Program-made: the position numbers and the translations under genes | From: Gammaproteobacteria bacterium | Lineage (GTDB): Bacteria; Pseudomonadota; Gammaproteobacteria; Pseudomonadales; Azotimanducaceae | Length of the DNA stretch: 35,575 nucleotides | Assembly: GCA_002725995.1 (NCBI GenBank) | Contig: PBRQ01000019.1 | Coordinates: 63,805 to 99,379 of the forward strand | Direction of reading: 5' to 3' | The notes under the pieces: model-generated | What the model saw: the letters and a program-made list of their open reading frames with translations, nothing else | What the model was told of the DNA's origin: nothing | The model's database searches: none | In this document: in pieces, positions 9,057 to 16,246 of the stretch | Numbering within the stretch: position 1 is the stretch's first letter | Layout: every line of letters starts with the position of its first letter

Positions 9057-9293
9057 ATGAACACTACACGTTTTAGAGAACGACTAAGGCAACTGGAAAG
9101 AACAATGGCGCTGCAAAACAAAGAACTTGGCTGCTGTGACGACCTAACCCTAAGCCAGTGCCATCTACTGCTGACGGTCGCCGAACTGCGAGAAGCCGAT
9201 GTCGTGCAACTGGCAGAATGCCTTGGCCTCGACAAGAGCACCCTGGGCAGGCTGAATATTTTCGCCAATTGCATCAGACCGATGAGATCCTGA
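9057..9293 (+). pseudogene. Truncated MarR-family regulator
   Basis: The first 65 or so residues look like the N-terminal half of a MarR winged-helix regulator. They show ELGCCDDLTLSQCHLLL (a cysteine-pair variant), then LAECLGLDKSTLGRL, the recognition helix. After the codons for GRL (about 9250) the similarity stops; the frame runs 12 more codons to TGA at 9291-9293, while a neighbouring frame begins PEP-mutase-family sequence. The wing and dimerisation helices are missing, so it should not bind DNA normally. A deletion joining two once-separate genes explains this best. An intact MarR operator precedes it. Confidence 0.75.
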
Positions 9294-10072
9294 TTCTTGG
9301 AAATGCGTGGGATGTTATCAGCGCTAAATTTCTCGAGCATCTGGGATACAAAGCCATCGGTACGACCAGCGCCGGAATTGCTGCTGTCCTTGGCTACCCG
9401 GATGGGGAACTGATGAGCGTGCAGGAAAACTGCGGCATGGTGCAACAGATCGCCGCGGCAGTCACTATTCACGTTTCCGCTGATATCGAAGCCGGTTAGG
9501 GGAGTTCTATTGCTGACATCTTGGCAAGCATTCAGCAGGCCATCAAGGCAGGCGCAGTTGGAGTAAACCTGGAAGATACGGATAACGCTGAACTCCTGCC
9601 CGTGGAAACAATGGCAGATCGCATCACAGGGATCAGGACCAGGTACATTGAATTAGACATGCCCCTCTTCCTGAATGTGAGAACGGATGCACTGCTAAAA
9701 AGCGAGGGTACCTGTACCGAGTCCCTTAGGGATGTCGTATCAAGGGGCAATGCCTATGCTGAAGCAGGCACCCATGGTGTATTTGTACCGGATCTTGGAG
9801 ACCTCGGTCAGAAAAATATTGCGATGCTGGTCCGGAAACTGCCGTTGCCACTCAACGTTATCGTTAACGAGAAAAGCCCGCCTATTTCAGCACTCGAACA
9901 GTTGGGGGTTGCAAGAGTAAGTTTTGGCCCTCGGGTAATGTGCGCCATGTTGTCATACATGTCAAAGATAACAGCTGGACTGCTTTCCACTGGCACTTCC
10001 ACCAGACTGGGTGAGCATTCACTTTCCTATAGCGAAATAAATTCACTGCTTTCGACACCAGGATCAGCCTGA
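9246..10072 (+). pseudogene. PEP mutase / isocitrate lyase-family protein, amber-interrupted
   Basis: Reading one frame through a TAG at 9497-9499 gives about 275 residues of an isocitrate lyase/PEP mutase superfamily protein (PrpB-like). Landmarks are EYFRQLHQTDEILILGNAWD, TTSAGIAAVLGYPDGE, SADIEAG(stop)GSS, AGAVGVNLEDT, LNVRTDALL and FGPRVMCAML. These enzymes make or break C-C or C-P bonds next to an enolate. Family members usually read DIEAGYG, so the stop falls at the tyrosine codon, one base change from TAC or TAT. The N-terminus has no start codon of its own because it is fused out of frame to the MarR fragment. Two independent lesions make a functional product unlikely. The part after the stop (from about 9521) lacks the N-terminal barrel strands. 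Confidence 0.8.
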
Positions 10073-10133
10073 GCTGTTCACCACAAGAACCGTTCCCCGA
10101 ACAAACTATTCCTCACGAACTAGCCCACAAGAA

Positions 10134-10979
10134 CTACCGCGTTGCTTTAACCAGCCAGCAGGCACTTTTTAGTCTTAGGCCCTGGTCGGTCATATGTGGT
10201 TGCAGGATTTCACGCACAGCGTTTAGAGCATCGGTTCTTTTCGGCTCTTCCAGTTCAGCTATCACTCGAGCCAGTGGCCCAACTTTTACATAGAAATCTA
10301 TCGCCTGCTCAATGTCGCTGGTATCACCAATTGCCAGCACTTCATCGACAGGGTCAATTTCAATGTTTCTATACCCGGCAGTTTCAAGTATTCCAGCAAC
10401 ATAGTCCTTGTCTGAGAAGGCGAAAGGCCCGGGAGCCCTTGGGTCCACTGGTTCAGTCGGCGGCAGAAATTTGGAGGCGGCAGACATGGGAACGACAAAC
10501 CAGTCATTCTCAAGGAACGGCCGCCAGCAGGCAAAACATACTCTCCCATCCCCGCTCATACCTGTGGACAGATTTTGGAAAGCCGCGACAGGGTCAGCGA
10601 AAAACATCACCCCAAACCGGGAAAAAAGAAGGCTGAAGTCCGGGTCAAAGGGATGCGTCAGGGCATCAGCCAGAATAAAGTCTGCCTCCAGGTTCTGCTG
10701 CTCCGCCCGACTGCGGGCAATAGCAAGCATGGGATCTGAAACATCAATCCCGGTTACTGCAGCACCACGTTCTACCATTGCCAAGCTGGTACTTCCACAG
10801 CCACAACCAATATCAAGCACACTGTCAGCCGCTGAAACCGCTGAGCGTTCGATCACGACCCGACTAATAGGTGCCAGGAGCGAATCCATCGCCTCCTGGT
10901 TTCTAGCCCAGGACTGAGCCACGTCACCATTCCAGAATTCTATTTGCTCGGCATTGGGGCCACTGGCATCAATACTCAT
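10134..10979 (-). CDS. Class I SAM-dependent methyltransferase
   Basis: This 281-residue protein has a Rossmann methyltransferase core. Motif I is VLDIGCGCGSTS (54-65), an acidic GIDVSD follows (76-81), then DADFIL/ADALTHPF and FSRFGVMFFADP. The unusual extra cysteine in GCGCG is shared by a group of UbiE-like enzymes. The N-terminal NAEQIEFWNG is typical of that group too. Substrate unknown. The start at 10979 has AGGAG about seven bases upstream. It is the last gene of the minus-strand array, 57 bases after the nitrilase, and may or may not be on the same transcript. Confidence 0.85.
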   Translation of the reverse strand: MSIDASGPNAEQIEFWNGDVAQSWARNQEAMDSLLAPISRVVIERSAVSAADSVLDIGCGCGSTSLAMVERGAAVTGIDVSDPMLAIARSRAEQQNLEADFILADALTHPFDPDFSLLFSRFGVMFFADPVAAFQNLSTGMSGDGRVCFACWRPFLENDWFVVPMSAASKFLPPTEPVDPRAPGPFAFSDKDYVAGILETAGYRNIEIDPVDEVLAIGDTSDIEQAIDFYVKVGPLARVIAELEEPKRTDALNAVREILQPHMTDQGLRLKSACWLVKATR

Positions 10980-11036
10980 CGGCTATTCTCCTGGCTTTTA
11001 TATCCGCTATTTGTTGCATGATCTAAACCCTGTCAT

Positions 11037-11996
11037 TCACCCAGAGGCCGGGGTCAGGGATTTTTTTCCATCCTCTATGACCAGAGGCACCTGTTTGCTT
11101 GAATTGAGCCGCAACTGCACAACATCGGGGCGGGCGTAGTGTCCCTGACCATCAACCATGATCTTAGCCGAAACAATTTTCTCAAAATCCAGATCCGCAC
11201 TGACAATGCCCTCCCGTTCGGTTTCCGGACCTGCCAGATACTTCCCATCTGGGCCAACGATAACCGAGTAACCACCACCCGGTTGTAATACACCGGTAGC
11301 ACTGCCACCTGCGAGTTCATCAAGGATCTCCTGCGTCAGTATCGACGTTGCTGATATCACAAAGGCGCCTGATTCGAAGGCATAGTGCCGAATCGCAGCA
11401 TCCATGATGTGATCGATAAACGGCATACCACCGGGCCAGTTCGCCGCGTGAACCTGCTCGCCCTGAGCCTGAACACTATATCGAAACAAAGGGTTTGAAT
11501 GCTCATAGCAGATCAGCGCACCAAGCACACCAAAGCTGGTTTGATAGACCTTTAGGTCAGAGCCGTCCCCTCGCCCCCATACCATTCTTTCCTGGCTGGT
11601 AGGTACAAGTTTCCTCCGACATCCTAGCAACTCGCCATCATTGCTGATGATCAGTTGTGAGTTGTAGATTGTGCCTCCTTCTTTTTCGTTGATACCAACG
11701 ACAAGATTGCAGTGATGTTTTTTTGCAGCGGCACACAGTGCTTTACTTTCAAACCCGGGCACGACAACGGCTTCGGCATGGAGGCGCTGGTTGAATCGGC
11801 CGAGGTTCAACATCGGATCGTGGGTCATGGACCAATAGGGATATCCCGGCAATATCGTCTCGGGGAAAACAAGCAATTCAAGACCCTGGCCGGCGCCCTC
11901 TTCAATATATTGGAGAATTTTCCACAGGGTTCCCTGGGTATCAAGGAACAGGGGCGCCATCTGTACGGCTGCAGCTTTCAAAGTCAAAGGGGACAT
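11037..11996 (-). CDS. Nitrilase / carbon-nitrogen hydrolase
   Basis: A 319-residue CN-hydrolase with the catalytic triad Glu46 (FPETILPGYPYW), Lys129 (RRKLVPT) and Cys163 (ALICYEHSNP). True nitrilases usually read CWE; here it is CYE. The long HVPFEXG-like block AANWPGGMPF and the AIRHYAFESGAFV segment favour the nitrilase branch (nitrile to acid plus ammonia) over amidases. It is soluble and cytoplasmic. The start is the ATG at 11996, preceded by GGAGG; an in-frame TTG at 12011 is less likely. The first 13 bases overlap the end of the FmdB-type gene, whose Gly/Cys-rich tail codons also provide this ribosome site, implying translational coupling. Confidence 0.88.
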   Translation of the reverse strand: MSPLTLKAAAVQMAPLFLDTQGTLWKILQYIEEGAGQGLELLVFPETILPGYPYWSMTHDPMLNLGRFNQRLHAEAVVVPGFESKALCAAAKKHHCNLVVGINEKEGGTIYNSQLIISNDGELLGCRRKLVPTSQERMVWGRGDGSDLKVYQTSFGVLGALICYEHSNPLFRYSVQAQGEQVHAANWPGGMPFIDHIMDAAIRHYAFESGAFVISATSILTQEILDELAGGSATGVLQPGGGYSVIVGPDGKYLAGPETEREGIVSADLDFEKIVSAKIMVDGQGHYARPDVVQLRLNSSKQVPLVIEDGKKSLTPASG

Positions 11997-12241
11997 TGCC
12001 CTCCACCGCAACAGTTTCCCGGATCACATCCTGCCGGGGCAGAATTATTCCTCAAGACAGAACTCCGCACCACATTACCCCCGTTAGCCAAACGCACAAC
12101 GGGTGTGATCTGATCCGTATTTCCAGGATCAACTCCTGCCATCTCACATAGCTCACCCCAGGTACTCACCCTGTGGCTCATGCCATGTTTTACTTCAAGG
12201 ATCCGGTCATTTTCTACACAGCGGTAATCGTATGTTGGCAA
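11984..12241 (-). CDS. FmdB-type zinc-ribbon protein
   Basis: An 85-residue protein starting at a TTG (12241) with GGAG six bases upstream. This gives the family N-terminus PTYDYRC, which is why I prefer it to the in-frame TTG at 12253. It continues with HGMSHRVSTWGELCEMAG and VVRLANGGNVV, and ends in a Cys/Gly-rich tail (CDPGNCCGGGQC). The usual first CxxC of the FmdB zinc ribbon is reduced to one cysteine, with the others in the tail. FmdB was named from a formamidase operon, and here too it lies next to a carbon-nitrogen hydrolase. A regulatory or metal-handling role is possible but unproven. It overlaps the nitrilase start by 13 bases. Confidence 0.75.
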   Translation of the reverse strand: MPTYDYRCVENDRILEVKHGMSHRVSTWGELCEMAGVDPGNTDQITPVVRLANGGNVVRSSVLRNNSAPAGCDPGNCCGGGQCPL

Positions 12242-12269
12242 ATCAAACTCCAAATAATGTATTCAGTTC

Positions 12270-12749
12270 CTAATCTTCGTCTTGCTGCAATTCTTTCTCG
12301 ATGATTTCGCCCAGTGCATAGGCTGCCTCACCTACCACCTGCTGGCAGTATTTTTTTCGGCTCGTGGGGCCCTGATAAAACTCCTTCACCGATTCCTGAT
12401 CGAGCCAATCTACCCGTGCTATATCAGAACAATCCTTGCCACCAAACTCTTCGGTTATCTCCGAGAACGCCTGGTCCATCATATGTCCCAATTTAAACAT
12501 TCGCGGGGACTCTTCTTCGCTAAGGGAACCGCGACTACACTGACCTGAAATGCAGGCCATACCACCCAACATGGCACCACATACATCGCCGGTTCCTGCA
12601 ATGCCACCACCGAAAATACCAACCGTCTTGATGGCCTCCGGATTATCTATACCCAGCTTTTCCTGTCCAACGGACAGAACGGCCTGGCTTCAGTGAAAGG
12701 AATCCGCCATTAGTTCAACAGCTTTCTTTTTCATCTCTTCTGGGGTCAT
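12270..12749 (-). CDS. Putative selenoprotein, C_GCAxxG_C_C redox family (TGA read as Sec)
   Basis: From the ATG at 12749, with GGAGG seven bases upstream, the frame runs 159 residues to a stop at 12270 if the TGA at 12690-12692 is read through. The product matches the C_GCAxxG_C_C redox-active family: HxSQAVL with x at residue 20, IFGGGIAGTGDVCGAMLGG (45-63, Cys57), DCSDI (Cys107) and KKYCQ (Cys135). The family has four invariant cysteines, and the first is exactly where the TGA lies. PF09719 notes a selenoprotein member in Geobacter. A SECIS-like hairpin follows the TGA. Conventional gene calling would leave only a 100-residue fragment starting at 12572. It is probably a thiol/selenol oxidoreductase. 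Downstream partners are FmdB and nitrilase. Confidence 0.8.
12651..12689 (-). promoter_or_regulatory. Bacterial SECIS-like hairpin after in-frame TGA
   Basis: Just after the TGA, the minus strand folds into TTCTGTCC (12679-12672), loop GTT (12671-12669), GGACAGGA (12668-12661). This is an eight-pair upper stem with one G-U pair. A symmetric internal loop follows, then a lower stem CCAG/CTGG (12687-12684 with 12656-12653). The loop starts with G and lies 18 bases past the TGA, within the known spacing for bacterial SECIS elements, which need a G in the first two loop positions. Confidence 0.7.
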
Positions 12750-12844
12750 GATCATTCCTCCAACGAACGGCTGACTGGAAGCTATAACTTATCCGCTTCA
12801 TCAAAATATTGCGACTATTTCTCTATTATTGAGGGTGTGTATTC

Positions 12845-13657
12845 CTAGCAGGTGAAGCCACCATCAATGACAAGTTCTGACCCGGTCATGTGGCTGGATT
12901 CATCTGAAGCAAGGAACAAAATACCGTCTGCGATCTCTTCCGCCTTACCCGCGTGGCCCATGGGAACCTGAAGCCCAACTGCAATGGCTTCTACGTCCGG
13001 TGTATTAGCGCCATCAGCAGTCGCCGCATCCAGCACCGACTCACCCTCCATACCTGCCATGCTGTCCGACATCTTGCTCCAGATTGCAGTATCAATAATT
13101 CCCGGATGAACTGAATTTACCCGAATACCAGTCTGAGCACACTCCTTGGCAACCCCCTTGGTAAACAACCGGACCGCTCCTTTAGTTGCATTATATGCGG
13201 TAAGCCCCGCCGCCCCCTTGAGCCCCGCGACGGAAGAAAGATTGATGATTGACCCACCGCCAGAAGCAACCATCGCTGGGATGGCGTGTTTTGTACCAAG
13301 GAAGACACTATCCACATTGACCTCCATCAGGTGTTTCCAGTCCTCAAGCGTCGTATCAACGATAGGCCCACCCGGTGCAATACCAGCGTTATTAACGAGC
13401 ACATCCAATCCACCAAACTGCTCTTGAGTCAAGGCGATAATCTCAACCCACCGGGCTTCATCAACAACATCCTGTTGCTCAAAAATGGCGTTCCCGCCTT
13501 GCTTGTTTATGCCGGCAACGACCGTTTCTCCCTCGCCCGTGTCAATATCCGTAACAACAACGCTGGCACCCTCACGGGCCAGCGATTCCGCCGTCGCCCG
13601 GCCTATGCCTGCAGCGCCACCGGTAACAATTGCAACTTTTTCACTTACACGCCCCAT
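12845..13657 (-). CDS. Short-chain dehydrogenase, 3(17)-hydroxysteroid-dehydrogenase-like (tandem copy 2)
   Basis: A 270-residue classical SDR with TGGAAGIG (13-20), NNAG (89-92), Ser142 and Tyr155-xxx-Lys159 (YNATK), then VHPG and SSHMTGSELVIDGG. The layout matches bacterial 3(or 17)-beta-hydroxysteroid dehydrogenases and related NAD-dependent enzymes. The substrate is not determined. It is a close paralogue of the gene just upstream (same N-terminus MGRV, same active-site region, same C-terminus), so the pair arose by duplication. GGTG lies five bases before the ATG. The gap to the upstream gene is only 13 bases, so the genes are co-transcribed. Confidence 0.92.
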   Translation of the reverse strand: MGRVSEKVAIVTGGAAGIGRATAESLAREGASVVVTDIDTGEGETVVAGINKQGGNAIFEQQDVVDEARWVEIIALTQEQFGGLDVLVNNAGIAPGGPIVDTTLEDWKHLMEVNVDSVFLGTKHAIPAMVASGGGSIINLSSVAGLKGAAGLTAYNATKGAVRLFTKGVAKECAQTGIRVNSVHPGIIDTAIWSKMSDSMAGMEGESVLDAATADGANTPDVEAIAVGLQVPMGHAGKAEEIADGILFLASDESSHMTGSELVIDGGFTC

Positions 13658-13670
13658 GAGTTCACCTTTT

Positions 13671-14477
13671 TTAAGCGGTTATACCACCATCAATAACGAG
13701 TTCTGAACCAGTCATGTGACTCGATTCATTGGATGCCAGGAATAAGATGCCATAGGCGATTTCCTCCGCCGTACCAACAACCCCCATAGGCACTGTTGCC
13801 TGCGCTATGGCATCAATATCCACGGCATTGGCGCCTTCATTTACAGGAAGGAGATCGCTGACCTTTTCTTCGCCGCCTTGCACGGCTTTCGTCCATATTG
13901 GGGTTGCTATGATTCCAGGATGTACTGAATTAACCCTGATGTTAAGACCTGCTCCGGCACATTCCTTGGCAACACCCTTGGTAAAGAGCCTTACGCCACC
14001 TTTTGTAGCGTTATATCCAGTCAGTCCTGGAGAGCCCCTTAAGCCGGCAACAGATGAAATATTGACAATGGAACCACCACCCGACGCAGCCATAGCGGGG
14101 ATAGCATATTTAACGCCAAGGAAAACGCCATCGAGGTTTATGGCCCGTTGCCGCCGCCAGTCTTCAAGGCTCATATCGACTACCGGGACCAGTATACCTA
14201 TACCGGCATTATTGACCAGGATATCCAGGCCACCAGAACTGCCAATCGTTTCTGCAACGACCTGTCGCCAATTTTCCTCATCCGTAACATCATGGACTTT
14301 AAAGACAGCCTTGCCACCGCCTGCCTCTATCCCCCTTGCCACCTCTTCTCCCAGCCCTTCCTGGATATCGGTAATGACAAGGGTCGCCCCTTCCCGGGCC
14401 AGCATTTCTGCAGTAGCCCTGCCGATACCAGACGCACCGCCGGTGACGATGGCCACCATATTTTCAACACGCCCCAT
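13671..14477 (-). CDS. Short-chain dehydrogenase (tandem copy 1)
   Basis: A 268-residue classical SDR with TGGASGIG (13-20), NNAG (89-92), Ser142, Tyr155 and Lys159 (YNATK). AAGGAG sits six bases before the ATG. The insertion between the active site and the C-terminus differs most from its tandem paralogue, the part that normally shapes the substrate pocket, so the two copies may act on different substrates or stereoisomers. A 129-base gap separates it from the acyl-CoA synthetase upstream, long enough for a promoter, though all genes here run the same way. It is likely a reductase or dehydrogenase of a hydroxyacid or ring alcohol. Confidence 0.92.
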   Translation of the reverse strand: MGRVENMVAIVTGGASGIGRATAEMLAREGATLVITDIQEGLGEEVARGIEAGGGKAVFKVHDVTDEENWRQVVAETIGSSGGLDILVNNAGIGILVPVVDMSLEDWRRQRAINLDGVFLGVKYAIPAMAASGGGSIVNISSVAGLRGSPGLTGYNATKGGVRLFTKGVAKECAGAGLNIRVNSVHPGIIATPIWTKAVQGGEEKVSDLLPVNEGANAVDIDAIAQATVPMGVVGTAEEIAYGILFLASNESSHMTGSELVIDGGITA

Positions 14478-14606
14478 AGGGATCTCCTTACATCCTACTT
14501 GCTTTAATTACATCAGCTGAATTATGGCAAGCCACTCATGCATATTCACTTATCGGACTAACAAGTTCTTGCAGGTTTTCCGATATCGAACGGACCCGTG
14601 CGCGGG

Positions 14607-16235
14607 TCAGGAAGACAGTTCAACCGCCGTTTCCTCTGCCCACGTATAGTCAGCCTTACCATTCGGAAGCCTGTTTACATGTGGCACAAAGAACACTTGT
14701 CTCGGAAGTTTGAAGCCGGACAGATGTTTCCTCGTTTCTTCAACCAGCGTGGCTTCATCGACCTCCAGGCCTTCAACAAAGGAAGCAACGGCAACTACCC
14801 TCTGACCAAACTTATCATCTGGCAAACCCACCACCAGGCAATCGCGGATCGCCTCGGATCGTTTGATTGCTTCCTCAACCTCTTCAGGGAATACCTTTTC
14901 TCCGGCTGTGTTGATGCATTTCGACCCACGGCCCAACAAAATGATACTGCCGTCAGCATCCACAGTCGCATAGTCCCCGGGAAAGCTGTACTGAATACCA
15001 TCTATTTCACGAAAGGTTGCAGCAGATTTTACCGGATCCTTAAAGTATCCAAGGGGCACATTTCCAGCCGTTCCTATCATGCCCATCTCACCAGACCCAG
15101 GCTTTACCGCTTCATCATTTTCGTTAAAGACCCTGACATCCTCTCCCATCTCAAACTTGGCCGTCTGACTGACATCCTCGCGGGTTGCTACCGACGTTCC
15201 CATGCTGCCTTCCGTTGACCCCATGGCATCGATCAACATCATTTCATGATGATCCAGCAGTCCCTTTTTGACCTCTTTAGACCACATGACACCTGAAGAC
15301 ATCATCGCCAGGACCGAACTGATATCATGGGGAGCCCCTTCATCCTTTGCTTTATCCAGCTCTGATAGAAGTGGCCTGGCAAAGGCATCACCGACGATAA
15401 CCAGGAAAGAAACCTGATTCCGCACGACCTCTTTCCATATTTTAGCCGGGTCCAAACCCAGTTCAGAAATGGTGACGACGGCACCACCCATCATATGAGG
15501 GATCAGCGAGCCTATCCACATACCCGTTCCATGCATCAGGGGACAGGCAGCCAGGCTGATCAACTGGCTACCCGAACTTGTCAGGGCGGCACAAGCTGTG
15601 GCAAGCGCCTCCGGAGTGGCTGGTGGTTCCTCAAGGCCACCAAGAACTGCCCACCCCATGGTCATTCCTGCCGCCATCTGACCCTGGGAGTACATCACAC
15701 CTTTCGGCATACCCGTCGTCCCACCCGTATAGAGCATATAAATATCTTCCTCACTACGCTCAATCCTGGGCATTGGGTCGGTATTTGCTACCAGGTCCTC
15801 ATACTCAATATCTGATTGAAGAGAGCCACCGGTACCATCATCCACTCGAATAAAGGACCTAATACCCGGCAGTTTGTGGCGGATTGACTGCACCCTGTCT
15901 GCATAGCAGGCCAGGTAGACGAGCGCCTCGCAGTCAGCATTGTCCAGCAGGTAGACGAGTTCTTCTTCCTGGTAGCGATAATTCACATTAATTGCGACGC
16001 CGCGCATTTTCATCACGCCGAATTGTGCTTCCAGGTATTCGTTGCAGTTGTGAAGATAAAGCCCAACCTTGGAGTCAGACTTCAATCCCTGCTGATCAAG
16101 GTAACCAGCGACACGGGCGGCACGGTTCTCATATTCCTTCCAGGTACGGACGGTATCCCCGCATATAGCTGCGAGTGCATCCGGTTGCAGGTCAGAAATT
16201 TGCTCCCATACAGTTGCAAAGTGCATTTCAGTCAT
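14607..16235 (-). CDS. Acyl-CoA synthetase (AMP-forming)
   Basis: This 542-residue ANL-superfamily ligase activates a carboxylic acid to its CoA thioester via an acyl-adenylate. It shows the P-loop YTGGTTGMPKG (169-179), a GDYATVDADG hinge region with LLGRGSKCINTAGEKVFPEEVE, and the C-terminal catalytic lysine Lys527 in PNGKADY. Length and motifs fit medium- or long-chain and cyclic-acid ligases of the FadD type. AAGGAA lies eight bases before the ATG. It lies 11 bases after the phosphotransferase gene, so the two are one transcript. In the levulinate pathway the equivalent would be LvaE; the actual acid is unknown. Confidence 0.93.
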   Translation of the reverse strand: MTEMHFATVWEQISDLQPDALAAICGDTVRTWKEYENRAARVAGYLDQQGLKSDSKVGLYLHNCNEYLEAQFGVMKMRGVAINVNYRYQEEELVYLLDNADCEALVYLACYADRVQSIRHKLPGIRSFIRVDDGTGGSLQSDIEYEDLVANTDPMPRIERSEEDIYMLYTGGTTGMPKGVMYSQGQMAAGMTMGWAVLGGLEEPPATPEALATACAALTSSGSQLISLAACPLMHGTGMWIGSLIPHMMGGAVVTISELGLDPAKIWKEVVRNQVSFLVIVGDAFARPLLSELDKAKDEGAPHDISSVLAMMSSGVMWSKEVKKGLLDHHEMMLIDAMGSTEGSMGTSVATREDVSQTAKFEMGEDVRVFNENDEAVKPGSGEMGMIGTAGNVPLGYFKDPVKSAATFREIDGIQYSFPGDYATVDADGSIILLGRGSKCINTAGEKVFPEEVEEAIKRSEAIRDCLVVGLPDDKFGQRVVAVASFVEGLEVDEATLVEETRKHLSGFKLPRQVFFVPHVNRLPNGKADYTWAEETAVELSS

Positions 16236-16246
16236 TATTTTTTCCT

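Noticed and set aside
9497..9499. TAG read as pyrrolysine
   Set aside because: The family has tyrosine here, the gene is already broken at its start, and there is no methylamine methyltransferase context.
9521..10072. Stand-alone 183-residue PEP-mutase gene
   Set aside because: It lacks the first barrel strands and has no Shine-Dalgarno; the same frame continues upstream past the TAG.
12270..12572. Separate 100-residue gene starting at Met 12572
   Set aside because: It lacks a ribosome site and starts in the middle of the conserved VCGAMLGG motif. The frame continues upstream through the TGA to a good start at 12749.
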